DNA of 64,000 bases. Source: G963663315 sp965214205 (GTDB lineage Bacteria; Pseudomonadota; Gammaproteobacteria; Arenicellales; Poriferihabitantaceae). The translations under genes and the position numbers were made by a program. A model generated the notes under the pieces. The model made no database searches. It was not told where the DNA came from and was given only the letters and a program-made list of their open reading frames with translations. The stretch is taken from the NCBI GenBank assembly GCA_965214205.1, contig OZ243941.1, positions 1,674,001 to 1,738,000 on the forward strand, written 5' to 3'. Of the stretch, positions 52,901 through 60,952 are shown piece by piece (positions within the stretch are counted from its first letter, which is position 1; every line of letters starts with the position of its first letter).

Positions 52901-54838
52901 TTCTTTTAGCAATTCTTCGCTGCCGTAGCTCCTGTCCGTTTTTAGATCGTCCGGCAGGCTAGACTCTTTAATTGATTTTTCCAGTTTCTTTTTGGCCGCT
53001 TGCCTCTCTGGCTCTGTCGATTGTTTTTGTCGCCACTTTTTAGCATGGCTGTAAATTTCATTCAGGTTGAGCGGATCATTCGCTTTTACCCGGTCGAAAA
53101 TGAATTGCAGGGTCCGGGCATCCAGTGCTTCAAGGGCACGTCTTTCCTGATTACCTGCTTTTAACTCTTGTCGGCTCTTTTTCTTTCCGCTTTTCGTTAC
53201 CTCTTTTGTTTCCTTATCTGAAAAATACGAGTTTCCTTTACCGCTTTTCAGGTTTTTGAGTTGATCCTCAAAATCATCCAGATAATCCGTAACGGTTTGC
53301 AGGCTTTTAAGTTCTGCCAGCCAGCTTTGCCAACCAGGGTATCTCTTATCCAGAAATCTCGGGTTAAGTATCAGGCTTTGGCACCTGGGCGGACGGCGAT
53401 TGTTATTGTCTTGATAGGGTGGAATGGTGAGGAAAGGATTAGTCTCCAGCCAGAAATCGACGACTGTATTCGGTTTTAATTTTTTGTGCTCACCCCAGTT
53501 TTTTCGTAGCTTGTTGTAATCGCCTGGTTTGTCGGGAGCTTTGTCCTTGTCTTTTTCCCGGGTTACCCTCCATTCTCGCAAAATCCAGCGATCAAAAATT
53601 TTGTTTAGACGTGTTTCGCACCAGTAATCGGACTTTTGGTGTTTTTTGTCGTTGAAGTATTTACGTAATGGCTTGAGTTCCAGATTGCTGAGATGACAGA
53701 TTAAACGGCTGAGTTTCTCTTCATCCATCCTCTGGTAATGACCTGATTTCAGTTTCGTACAAAATCGGTCTATGTAGTCATCCCCAATCTGTGTTCCGTC
53801 TTTCTTCCTGCCTTTTGTCCTTTCGTTCCGTAAAACTTTCCTTACCTCGTCAAAGTATTTGCTACGATGGCGACCACCTGATTCCAGTTCATTGAGTGTT
53901 TTATATAAGGCATAAGCCAGATGTTGGAGGTGGAGCTTGGCATCAATTTTTGTTGAATCTAATAGTTTCTCCCCGTTTTTTTCAAAATTAAAATTCCCGA
54001 TTGGATTAAAGAGCCATTCCTTTTTCTCTTGTGGGAGCGTCTCTAAAATTTCTACAGCAACTTTCGCAGGATTATTATTAATAAATGACAGGATATTAAA
54101 TGTTCCACCTTTGTTGTATTTGGCGGTTATTTCCTCATTTTGGTCGTTGCGGAATGTATATTTCTCGGACTCCATTCTGTTTGTGAGATATGGTAATCTG
54201 TAGAATATTTTTTCAAAAATATCTTTAGGAGTCTCACCTAGCTTTACAGAGTTGATACCTTCTTTGATGATGTCGTCAGTTTTTTTCCCCAGACAGGTTT
54301 TGCGAATCTTTTCGTAGTAAGCCTCCAATAAGATTGTGCGAAAGCGTTCCCGTACTTTCCCTTCACCGTCATTAGTCCATTTAGCCAGGGCGCTGGCAAA
54401 GTCGTATTCATCACTTTCGCCCGCATCAATTTTCAACTCACCCGGCAATAGCTTATATGCCTCTTTGGGGAAATGTCGCAATGCTTCTTCATCGTATTCT
54501 TCTGTTAAAAAGGTGAACCCCCGGCGATTGAGCAGGAAACTGATGGTTTGTTGGACATCCTTATCCCACTCAAGATTAAGGTGCTGTTCCCATATCAGTT
54601 TGAATAGACGTTTCACCATCTGGCGACGGTCATAGCCCCGTCGCTGGTGGCGTGCGGCGGTTCTGTTCACCATTAACAGCGTATATTTGTCTTTCTCAAG
54701 AATATAAACCTTGCCTTCCTTGTCTTCCTTCTCAATATTCTCAATCGAACTGCCTTCTTCATAGTGGGTGAAGTAAACCCCGGTATTTTTGGCACCAAGA
54801 TCAATGGAAATGGGGCTGATAATGGATTTTTTTGGCAT
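49925..54838 (-). CDS. cas9: Cas9, large type II-B (Francisella-like) form
   Basis: The 1637-residue protein is a crRNA/tracrRNA-guided DNA endonuclease. RuvC-I is SIDLGAKNTGVYF with Asp13; the Arg-rich bridge helix is at about 58-83 (NRTAARHQRRGYDRRQMVKR). RuvC-II is ITESNRFEFEP with Glu916. HNH is RDHIIPRSSEWGTLND with His982. RuvC-III is SHLIDAQLAFAIAAD with His1176 and Asp1179. CAVCSADNAHRMQMP looks like a zinc knuckle. Segments such as SNLELKPLRKYFND and QSLILNPRFLD closely match the F. novicida protein I recall (1629 residues). It heads the operon cas9-DUF4160-DUF2442-cas1-cas2-cas4. Its coding sequence is visibly more AT-rich than neighbours. Confidence 0.97.
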   Translation of the reverse strand: MPKKSIISPISIDLGAKNTGVYFTHYEEGSSIENIEKEDKEGKVYILEKDKYTLLMVNRTAARHQRRGYDRRQMVKRLFKLIWEQHLNLEWDKDVQQTISFLLNRRGFTFLTEEYDEEALRHFPKEAYKLLPGELKIDAGESDEYDFASALAKWTNDGEGKVRERFRTILLEAYYEKIRKTCLGKKTDDIIKEGINSVKLGETPKDIFEKIFYRLPYLTNRMESEKYTFRNDQNEEITAKYNKGGTFNILSFINNNPAKVAVEILETLPQEKKEWLFNPIGNFNFEKNGEKLLDSTKIDAKLHLQHLAYALYKTLNELESGGRHRSKYFDEVRKVLRNERTKGRKKDGTQIGDDYIDRFCTKLKSGHYQRMDEEKLSRLICHLSNLELKPLRKYFNDKKHQKSDYWCETRLNKIFDRWILREWRVTREKDKDKAPDKPGDYNKLRKNWGEHKKLKPNTVVDFWLETNPFLTIPPYQDNNNRRPPRCQSLILNPRFLDKRYPGWQSWLAELKSLQTVTDYLDDFEDQLKNLKSGKGNSYFSDKETKEVTKSGKKKSRQELKAGNQERRALEALDARTLQFIFDRVKANDPLNLNEIYSHAKKWRQKQSTEPERQAAKKKLEKSIKESSLPDDLKTDRSYGSEELLKEGAFLHLVCNYYKQRQRAKAGRLFIHPEYRPAKDRGYVNTGRFDDKNCLLTYCNHKPRQKEYQSFHDIAGVLQVSPAHLQQIIGGQSSDTLMSWLKEFRGLPKLCQDSADAQKEHRGILKMKMDSAIRGELKKDPLYKLNTSLEKIAKEVGKALFAEVEESVLEKKIEKFRSPFSFAQINNIAFKDRSGNSNTCAVCSADNAHRMQMPTSKAAKENHAKAQRLPAIPTRLIDGAVMRMTRIVGGAIADDKWEKIETELKAGREVSVPIITESNRFEFEPNLKEIKGKNLKNTDKENREKGQEKLASSKNERIKAASQNVCPYTGKELSENIAADRDHIIPRSSEWGTLNDEANLIWASVEGNREVKRDNEFSLANLKSNYKREQFSERTDEEIKDWIINKIGDGTDENFKFGRYRSFINLTPDQQIAFRHALFLIGHPLREKVINAIDNRTRTLVNGTQRYFAEVIANNLHKKARTIGKQNLLSFDFFGVEAQPNTRGDGIKDLRTAHEEAGLLDEKYTKQKGQKQLPYSHLIDAQLAFAIAADKHRKEGSLKLEIDDHIHLWPLDKNTGEMFQETIFGEVHIAPEQLCEKHLERKRPDQKLFSHRSIHRDGIYAECYTPILVHEEACEVRVGFNWDNSYELKDNRNNREKLYFALQFNLQGRRLELPKAPSFQELKSCLIRNGFRSNSGYFCIPLNVQAIHDYYVKNYSTSKGYKKWDDNTKFLHSLSYRTEKRKITTLDKAKEVLNNAQNFQIPKHKHTTLPAREEWKRLISAWEKTQLEDNVFLKCFFKVPETKSPHEKVRKVFSLPVKSGQGKFLIKRNSWDGSSIFQVVNDSDSRKVDAKSFVPVFIKSKKHIGKLLSESARSERLFLLADNEEYQDQSSSEISEIDPCRWFLVTVPGELCELVKKIEYRIDNNTRPQIRFTPNGKLTSEQIDLILGNSLLKPRDKQTLKTQMQEADAQGNPIQYTGASFQSSIRKVLSLVLTKYYQ

Positions 54839-54854
54839 AAGATTTGTTGTGCCG

Positions 54855-54894
54855 GGTTTGGTTATAAGGCTGGTTTTTCAGGGTTGTGCATACT
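54855..54894 (-). promoter_or_regulatory. Tentative promoter of the cas operon
   Basis: On the minus strand TGCACA (4 of 6 to TTGACA) and TATAAC are 18 bp apart, about 25 nt upstream of the cas9 ATG. It lies just past the right ATPase remnant. Confidence 0.35.
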
Positions 54895-55119
54895 TTTGCA
54901 CATAGTTCATCAGGCTGGGTATACCGGGTTCGTAATTTGCCCCTTCGACTCGCCAGACATAGCCGAGTTGATATAGTTGATCCAGATTCTCCAGGATACG
55001 GTTATCTGTGCCCGGCTCATCATCACTGGATAGTCCTCTTGCGACCGATTCTTTCTGCACTTCTTCCTGATCTGGTCTTCTATGTTCCTTGCTGAACTGG
55101 TTAAATCCTGATTGCTCAT
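54880..55119 (-). pseudogene. AAA ATPase remnant, right flank of the CRISPR-Cas locus
   Basis: From the start at 55119 only MSNQDLT of the N-terminus remains. In another frame the C-terminal end survives (LDQLYQLGYVWRVEGANYEP, then GIPSLMNYVQKYAQP). Walker A and the whole core are gone. The 5' flank and C-terminal end match the left copy at 44691-45125, so both derive from one gene family member or from duplicates. Confidence 0.7.
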
Positions 55120-55172
55120 TTCCTAGGCCTCTGTTTGCTATCCTGCACCAATTCAGTGGCCGTGTCAAAATC
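55103..55172. repeat. Direct repeat, right copy (5' region of the AAA ATPase gene)
   Basis: This segment contains ATTGCTCATTTCCTAGGCCT and the following GCTATCCTGCACCAATTCAG. It is the partner of 45055-45125 in the same orientation. Together with the C-terminal repeat at 54909-54966 it brackets about 10 kb holding the array, tracrRNA and cas genes. Confidence 0.8.
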
Positions 55173-55215
55173 ATACAAGTGATTGGGTATGGGTGGGTAC
55201 AGTGGGTTGTCTGTG

Positions 55216-55596
55216 CTATAGCAGACCTTCATCGGACAGTACTTTTCTTGCTATGCGGAAGCATTCGAGGGATTGGGGTACGCCACAGTAGATTCCGATG
55301 ACGTGGCAGATGGCGCGAATCTGTTGTTTGGTGACGCCGTTGGTAATCGCTCCCCGGCAATGGATTTCCCATTCGTGCATGTGGCCTAACGCGCCGATCA
55401 TGGTGAGGTTCATCATGGATCGGGTTTTGGCGTCAATGCAGTCGTCGCCCCATCCGAATCCCCAGCACCATTCGGTCATCATTTCCTGGAATGGCCGGGT
55501 GAATTCATCGGCCTGCGCCAGATTCTTTTCGACATATTCGGCGCCCAGGGTGGCTTTACGCTGGTTCAGGCCCAGCTCAAATCTTTCTTTGTCCAT
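55216..55596 (-). CDS. Carboxymuconolactone decarboxylase (CMD)-family protein
   Basis: The 126-residue protein matches 4-carboxymuconolactone decarboxylase-like proteins: QRKATLGAEYVEKNLAQADE, the segment TRSMMNLTMIGALGHMHEWE and HCRGAITNGVTKQQIRAICH. No aromatic-degradation genes are near, and family members act on diverse substrates. It lies 39 nt downstream of the AI-2E family gene on the same strand. Confidence 0.85.
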   Translation of the reverse strand: MDKERFELGLNQRKATLGAEYVEKNLAQADEFTRPFQEMMTEWCWGFGWGDDCIDAKTRSMMNLTMIGALGHMHEWEIHCRGAITNGVTKQQIRAICHVIGIYCGVPQSLECFRIARKVLSDEGLL

Positions 55597-55635
55597 GACA
55601 CTCTCGTTGTGGTTGGTTGATTTTTGCGGTAGCCA

Positions 55636-56760
55636 TCAGAAAAGTTGCCCGATGTATTTTTCCCGGGCTAACCGCCAGAACACGACCACAAAAGCGGTCA
55701 GGGGAATCGCGAGAATCATCCCCAGAATGCCGTCCAGCGCCGTGCCCCAGAAGAAAATACCGATAATGATGGCGAGTGGGTTGAGGCCGGTCGCCTTGCC
55801 CATGATTTTGGGGGTGAGGTAATAGCCTTCGATCAGTTGGACCAGGCAAAAAACAGCGATGACGATGAGCAGTAGCGTGGCGCCGCCGTCGGCCTGGAAC
55901 CAGGCGATTGGCAGGCATACGGCCAGGCCCACCATGCTTCCAAGGTAAGGGATAACGTTCAGGAATCCCAGCATCAGGCCGAGCACGACCCCGTATTGCA
56001 GGCCCGCCAGGGTGAACCCGACCGCGAACAGGACTCCCTGGATCAGCGCGATCAGAATTTGCCCGCGGAAAAATATGACGACCAGATTGAAGAATTCCTG
56101 AATCAGGTAGATGACGTCCGCGGCGGTCCCCGGTTTGAAAAAAGGAAAATGTTCGGTTGTCAGGGAGCGGGGATGGATGCGCGGCATCATCAGGAACAAG
56201 GCTAGATACACCGGGACGATCACCCAGCCGGACAGTGAAACAATACCGGAGAAAAGATTCGATCCGGCCCAGAGGACCTGGGCGCCGATGTATTTTCCGA
56301 CCGCGATCAGGGGGCCGTCCGGAGTTTTCAGGGCGCCGCTGACCCTGTCATAGAGTTCGCTATTCCTGAACAGGTCGAATTCCGGGCGTAATCCCTCGAA
56401 CCAGATGACCATGTTCGCCCACCAGACGGGTAGCTGTTCGACCAGTTCGGTGATTTGTCCGGCGATCAGCGCTCCGAACAGGGTGGCCGCGACGCCTGCC
56501 GGCGCAAGGATGGACAGAAAAACCAGAATCAGCGCCACCGGCATCGGCAGGCGCGCCCGCAGCCATTCGTACCAGGGAGCGAGTATCATGGCTATGATGC
56601 TGGCTACGGCCAGGGGCAGGAATACGTGGCTGAACGCCTGGAACAACCGGGCCGAGTAAATCAGGAATACCACCAGCGCTGCGATGCTGACCGTGGCAGC
56701 CAGTATGGTTATCCCTGTGGCAACCAGCTTTTTTTGTCGGGAGCTGAGTTCGATCTGCAT
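55636..56760 (-). CDS. AI-2E family (PerM/YdiK-type) membrane protein
   Basis: The protein of about 374 residues, counted from the ATG at 56760 (MQIELSSRQKKLVATG), has about seven to eight membrane helices. The family segments LSGWVIVPVYLALFLMMP, the stretch IALIQGVLFAVGFTLAGLQ and LNVIPYLGSMVGLAVCLPIA are present. Late ones are PKIMGKATGLNPLAIIIGIF and LDGILGMILAIPLTAF. Members are permeases of varied or unknown substrate. An ATG 54 nt upstream adds a hydrophilic tail and is possible. Confidence 0.88.
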   Translation of the reverse strand: MQIELSSRQKKLVATGITILAATVSIAALVVFLIYSARLFQAFSHVFLPLAVASIIAMILAPWYEWLRARLPMPVALILVFLSILAPAGVAATLFGALIAGQITELVEQLPVWWANMVIWFEGLRPEFDLFRNSELYDRVSGALKTPDGPLIAVGKYIGAQVLWAGSNLFSGIVSLSGWVIVPVYLALFLMMPRIHPRSLTTEHFPFFKPGTAADVIYLIQEFFNLVVIFFRGQILIALIQGVLFAVGFTLAGLQYGVVLGLMLGFLNVIPYLGSMVGLAVCLPIAWFQADGGATLLLIVIAVFCLVQLIEGYYLTPKIMGKATGLNPLAIIIGIFFWGTALDGILGMILAIPLTAFVVVFWRLAREKYIGQLF

Positions 56761-56902
56761 TTTTGTCTGGCCTGTCTTTAACGAAATACCGGATGTCGGT
56801 ACTTTACCAGTCATCGCAAAAAACCGGGTAAAAATTCAAGTGTTTTTATTATAATTTGTGTGGTACAAATGCCTGAATTTCAGACGCCGGCTTGATCGGG
56901 AA

Positions 56903-56917
56903 ATTATCATTGATAAT
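56903..56917. promoter_or_regulatory. Perfect 7-1-7 inverted repeat upstream of the tungstate-binding gene
   Basis: ATTATCA, one base, then TGATAAT form a palindrome 63 bp upstream of the TTG start. It uses the same words as Fur boxes but in the opposite arrangement, so Fur is not assigned. It could be an operator. Confidence 0.4.
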
Positions 56918-56980
56918 GGTTGGCGGCATGAAATAGAATTGCCGTTTTTTTGATTCCATTCTTGATTTCAGGAGTTTGTC

Positions 56981-57829
56981 TTGGCGAGGAGGTTCCTTCA
57001 CTGTCTGTGCGTATTATCCGCTTGTCTGGTATGGATGACGGCCTCCCATGCCGAAACTGAAGACCGCACGGTCCTGCTTGCCATCACGACCAGCGTCGAT
57101 AACTCCGGACTGCTCGACTATCTCCGGCCCGCGCTGGAGGAGGAAACCGGATTCATCTATAAAGTGATTGCCGTCGGCACCGGAAAAGCCCTGAAAATGG
57201 GACAGGCGGGTGATGTCGATGCCTTGCTGGTTCACGAGAAAAACAGTGAGATCGCTTTCCTGGAGGCGGGCTACGGGGTACGTCGAACCCCGTTCATGTT
57301 CAATGATTTTGTTCTGGTGGGGCCGGGGAGTGACCCGGCCGGTGTTAGCGGGAAAAAAACCATCCGTGAAGCCATCGAATCCATTGCCGTCGGTCATATT
57401 CCGTTTGTTTCCAGAGGAGATGATTCCGGCACCCACAAAAAGGAACTGGGGTTATGGCGGCAGGTCGGGATTGAACCCGATGAGTCCTGGTATCGGGAAG
57501 CGGGCCAGGGTATGGGGAAAACCCTGCAGATCGCGGATGAACTGCAAGCCTATACACTCACCGACCGGGGGACCTGGCTATTCAGTCAGGACAAACTGGA
57601 TTTAAAGATCGTGTTTGAGGGGGATGAGGGCCTGCACAATCAATACAGCGTAATTGCGGTCAACCCGGACCTGCATCCGACCAATCATGATGGCGCGATG
57701 GCTCTGTCGAATTGGGTGGTTTCAGACAAAGGGCAGGTTATGATTGATCAATACCACATCAACGGGCAGCAATTGTTTCACGCCAACGGCGAGTCGTCGC
57801 CCGGAAATACCGAAGGTACGAAATTCTGA
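56981..57829 (+). CDS. TupA-like tungstate-binding periplasmic protein (orphan)
   Basis: The 282-residue protein has a signal peptide (FLHCLCVLSACLVWMTASHA). The TupA pattern follows: LAITTSVDNSGLLDYLRPAL, the segment VIAVGTGKALKMGQAGDVDA, MFNDFVLVGPGSDPAGV, FVSRGDDSGTHKKEL and LTDRGTWLFSQ. The TTG at 56981 is preceded by AGGAG at good spacing and keeps the signal peptide; an ATG 54 nt downstream would destroy it. No permease or ATPase gene is adjacent. The 3' end overlaps ppk2 by 52 bp on the other strand. Confidence 0.85.
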   Translation: MARRFLHCLCVLSACLVWMTASHAETEDRTVLLAITTSVDNSGLLDYLRPALEEETGFIYKVIAVGTGKALKMGQAGDVDALLVHEKNSEIAFLEAGYGVRRTPFMFNDFVLVGPGSDPAGVSGKKTIREAIESIAVGHIPFVSRGDDSGTHKKELGLWRQVGIEPDESWYREAGQGMGKTLQIADELQAYTLTDRGTWLFSQDKLDLKIVFEGDEGLHNQYSVIAVNPDLHPTNHDGAMALSNWVVSDKGQVMIDQYHINGQQLFHANGESSPGNTEGTKF

Positions 57830-58599
57830 TCGTCCATGGGTGGACGAACGTAGTTCTTCGCAACCGGGGGTCTCGCTTCCAGGGCCACTTTCTCCGGGGT
57901 CAGGTCCTCGTAATCAATCAGGCTCAACAGATGGGTAATGCAGTTGATCCGCGCGAATTTCTTGTTGTCGGAGTTGACGACATGCCATGGCGCCTGTTTG
58001 ATGTCGGTATGCGCGAACATGAAGTCTTTTGCTCTGGAGTATTCCACCCAGCGATTCCTGGATTCCAGGTCCATCGGGCTGAGTTTCCAGCGTTTGGTCG
58101 GGTCGTCTGAACGCGACTGGAACCGCCTTTCCTGTTCCTCGTCACTGACCGAAAACCAGTATTTGACCAGTTTTATGCCGGAACGCACCAGCATACGTTC
58201 AAATTCCGGGCAGCTTCGCATGAATTCTTCATACTCGTCCTCGGTGCAAAATCCCATGACCCGCTCGACGCCGCCGCGGTTATACCAGCTACGGTCCAGA
58301 ATTACCATTTCCCCGGCGGCGGGAAGGTGCGCGGCGTAACGTTGAAAGTACCACTGGGTCTTTTCCCTTTCTGTCGGAGCGGGCAGGGCCACCACGGAGC
58401 AGATTCTCGGATTCAGTGATTCAGTGATTCGTTTGATAGTGCCTCCCTTGCCAGCCGCGTCCCGCCCCTCGAATATGACCACGATCTTGAGTTTTTTATG
58501 CTTGATCCATTCCTGGAGTTTGACCAGTTCGATTTGCAGTCGCTCCAGTTCTTTCTCATAAGCGGCATTCAGGGCTTTTTTGCGGCTTTTGGCAGTCAT
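57778..58599 (-). CDS. ppk2: Polyphosphate kinase 2 family protein
   Basis: The 273-residue protein has Walker A VVIFEGRDAAGKGGTIKRIT, the segment PAPTEREKTQWYFQRY, Walker B MVILDRSWYNRGGVERVMGF, and RRFQSRSDDPTKRWKLSPMD with the lid region. PPK2 enzymes use polyphosphate to phosphorylate ADP, GDP or AMP. The single domain and length fit class I. It runs convergently with the tungstate-binding gene. Confidence 0.93.
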   Translation of the reverse strand: MTAKSRKKALNAAYEKELERLQIELVKLQEWIKHKKLKIVVIFEGRDAAGKGGTIKRITESLNPRICSVVALPAPTEREKTQWYFQRYAAHLPAAGEMVILDRSWYNRGGVERVMGFCTEDEYEEFMRSCPEFERMLVRSGIKLVKYWFSVSDEEQERRFQSRSDDPTKRWKLSPMDLESRNRWVEYSRAKDFMFAHTDIKQAPWHVVNSDNKKFARINCITHLLSLIDYEDLTPEKVALEARPPVAKNYVRPPMDDQNFVPSVFPGDDSPLA

Positions 58600-58743
58600 T
58601 ACAGGTACCTCCAGGTCGGATGATTTTACGGGGACAGCTTTTATGGTCCGTAGATACTACACTGATTATGGCTGATTATCTACTTTGAAGCCGGGGATTT
58701 TTCGCCCCGACTTCCTGTCCCTGCCCCCGGGATTGTTCGGGGG

Positions 58744-60030
58744 TTAGTCGCGCGGCTCATGAGAGAGCGCTTCTTCTTTGGTATGTTGCTGGATGCTTTC
58801 GATGACGGAACTGGACGGATGCATGGCTGTCGGGGTCAAAGTACAGCGCTTCATGCTGGCCAGAGATGTTCTGCGGGTCATTCTGTATAGCGCAAACAGG
58901 CCAACAAGCAGGTACGCAATACCCATGGACCAGAAGAAACTGTCATTGCCGAAGAAATCCATTATCGAGGCGATTGCGATCGGGCCGATGACCGCGCCCA
59001 TGCCTCCCGACAGGACCAGTACCCCGCTTGCCGCGACCATTTGATTGGGTTTCAGATGATCATTGGTGTAGGCGACACATACAGAATAAAGCGGCAATGC
59101 CAGACCGCCAAATATACCCACAGATACAAACAGGGCAAGGCCTGATCCGGCAAAATATACGCAGGAAAACGCGGCAACTGTTGCCAGAAAAGAAAAAACA
59201 GTCAGAATTATTCGTCGATCAAATCGGTCAGACAGAGCGCCGATCGGCCACTGGAGCGCGAGCGTTCCCGCGATTGCGGCCGCCATAAACCAGGAAATAC
59301 CTTCGATATCGAGTCCGATACGTTGCCCGTAGACGGGACCCAGGGCAAAAAACGTCGCTGTCACCATTCCCTCAATAAAAATGCCTACGACGCCAAGAGG
59401 GGATATGGCCGCCAATTCCCTGATTTTGATCTCCACCGATTCTTCGTAGCGAGGCAGGGCAGTGGCCGATAACAACAGTGGCACAACGGCGATGGAAATG
59501 AGGACCGATGTCAGAATGAAAAGCAGATAGCTCCCGGGGTCGGCAAGGTTGAGCAGGAGTTGTCCAATACCTACGCCAATATAGGTGACCAGCATATATA
59601 AAGATAATACCTTGCCACGGGTTGCGTTGGTCGAACTGTCATTCAGCCAGCTTTCCGCGACAACGTACAGGCCGGCAAAACAAAATCCGCTAATCAGTCG
59701 CAGAACGATCCATACAGAGATGCCAATAAAGACGGCATGAATCAATATCGAAGCGGAAGCCAGCGCGGCCAGGGCAGCAAAGACCCGGATGTGCCCCACC
59801 CTGACCATGATTTTTGGAGTCAGCACGGAACCGGCCAGAAAGCCGGCGTAGAAGGAAGACATGATCAGGCCGGTAATGGTGGCTGTGAACCCTTCCTGGT
59901 CAGCCCGAACCGCGAGCAGTGTACCCTGGAGCCCATCGCCCAGCATCAATATACCGAAACCCAGCAATAATGCCCACGTAGACCGTAAAGCGAATATCAG
60001 GCTGGTCGGGTTATCTGGCGTTACAGTCAC
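58744..60030 (-). CDS. MFS transporter, YcaD-like
   Basis: The 428-residue protein has twelve membrane helices. Visible MFS pieces include LGFGILMLGDGLQGTLLAVR, FAGLYVVAESWLNDSSTNAT with RGKVLSLYMLVTYIG, and the mid loop DRFDRRIILTVFSF. The WLND segment resembles the YcaD/YfcJ-like group. The substrate is unknown. A hairpin lies at the stop (58724-58743) without a T tract. Confidence 0.87.
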   Translation of the reverse strand: MTVTPDNPTSLIFALRSTWALLLGFGILMLGDGLQGTLLAVRADQEGFTATITGLIMSSFYAGFLAGSVLTPKIMVRVGHIRVFAALAALASASILIHAVFIGISVWIVLRLISGFCFAGLYVVAESWLNDSSTNATRGKVLSLYMLVTYIGVGIGQLLLNLADPGSYLLFILTSVLISIAVVPLLLSATALPRYEESVEIKIRELAAISPLGVVGIFIEGMVTATFFALGPVYGQRIGLDIEGISWFMAAAIAGTLALQWPIGALSDRFDRRIILTVFSFLATVAAFSCVYFAGSGLALFVSVGIFGGLALPLYSVCVAYTNDHLKPNQMVAASGVLVLSGGMGAVIGPIAIASIMDFFGNDSFFWSMGIAYLLVGLFALYRMTRRTSLASMKRCTLTPTAMHPSSSVIESIQQHTKEEALSHEPRD

Positions 60031-60084
60031 ACGGAAACCCGGTCAGTACAATCGGGCATAAAATTTCCTGGGATTGCCTCGCAG

Positions 60085-60927
60085 TCAACGCCGCCCTGAA
60101 GATTTTTGACCCTTGACCGATTTTAATCGGGTTGGCGCGGCCCGGTTTCCAGTGTCATCAGGCTGATCATCTTCATCCAGCAGGAAGGCCGGGGGTTCCT
60201 GTTCCCCTTTTTGATGTCTGATCACCCATCCCACCGGGCCGGACAGGGCATAAGCCAGCGCCATTAAAAACAGTACCCGCGGCGGGTCGAATGAGACCAG
60301 TACGGTGAAGCCGACGATTGCGAGCAGAGCGAAAAAGGGGATTTTGTGCTTTGGGTCAATGTCCTTGAAACTTCGGAACTTGATATTGCTGACCATCAAC
60401 ACGCACATCAGCATGGTCACTACCGCGCTGGCGATCGCCATGGTTTCTCCGGTCAATCCGGACTCATGGAAATTCCACGCCCAGAACGCGATGAACGCGG
60501 CGGCGGCGGGACAGGCCAGGCCGAAAAAGTATCGGTTATCCTTTATCGTCAATGTGTTGAACCGGGCGAGCCGCAAGGCCGTGGCGGCGGCGTACAGGAA
60601 TGAAATCAGCCAGCCCGCTTTGCCGAGGTGATTCAGTGACCAGAAATAGATAATCATTCCCGGAGCTACGCCAAACGCGATGACGTCAACCAGACTGTCA
60701 TATTCCTTGCCGAAATCGCTGGCTGTGTTGGTCCACCGGGCAACGCGGCCGTCCAGGCCATCCATGATCAGGGCAATCAGGACACCGGCGGCGGCCTGGC
60801 TGAAATTGCCCTGTGTGGCCTGGATAATCGCGTAAAACCCGAAAAAAAGTCCGGCCGTGGTGAACAGACTGGGCAGGAAATAGATACCCTTTCTGGCTCC
60901 GTGGGCAGTCGTGTCGTTTGATTCCAT
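60085..60927 (-). CDS. pssA: CDP-diacylglycerol-serine O-phosphatidyltransferase
   Basis: The 280-residue membrane enzyme has the CDP-alcohol motif in MDGLDGRVARWTNTASDFG followed by KEYDSLVDVIAFGVAP, plus several helices and a charged C-terminal tail. It makes phosphatidylserine, which psd then converts to phosphatidylethanolamine. It follows psd by 25 nt in the order ilvC-psd-pssA. Confidence 0.95.
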   Translation of the reverse strand: MESNDTTAHGARKGIYFLPSLFTTAGLFFGFYAIIQATQGNFSQAAAGVLIALIMDGLDGRVARWTNTASDFGKEYDSLVDVIAFGVAPGMIIYFWSLNHLGKAGWLISFLYAAATALRLARFNTLTIKDNRYFFGLACPAAAAFIAFWAWNFHESGLTGETMAIASAVVTMLMCVLMVSNIKFRSFKDIDPKHKIPFFALLAIVGFTVLVSFDPPRVLFLMALAYALSGPVGWVIRHQKGEQEPPAFLLDEDDQPDDTGNRAAPTRLKSVKGQKSSGRR

Positions 60928-60952
60928 AAAGATGCCTGCGTGTGGGGATGTT

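Noticed and set aside
56903..56917. Fur box upstream of the tungstate-binding gene
   Set aside because: The half-sites are in the opposite order to the Fur consensus, so only a generic palindrome is reported.
58724..58743. GC-rich hairpin at the MFS transporter stop as a terminator
   Set aside because: No T tract follows on the minus strand.
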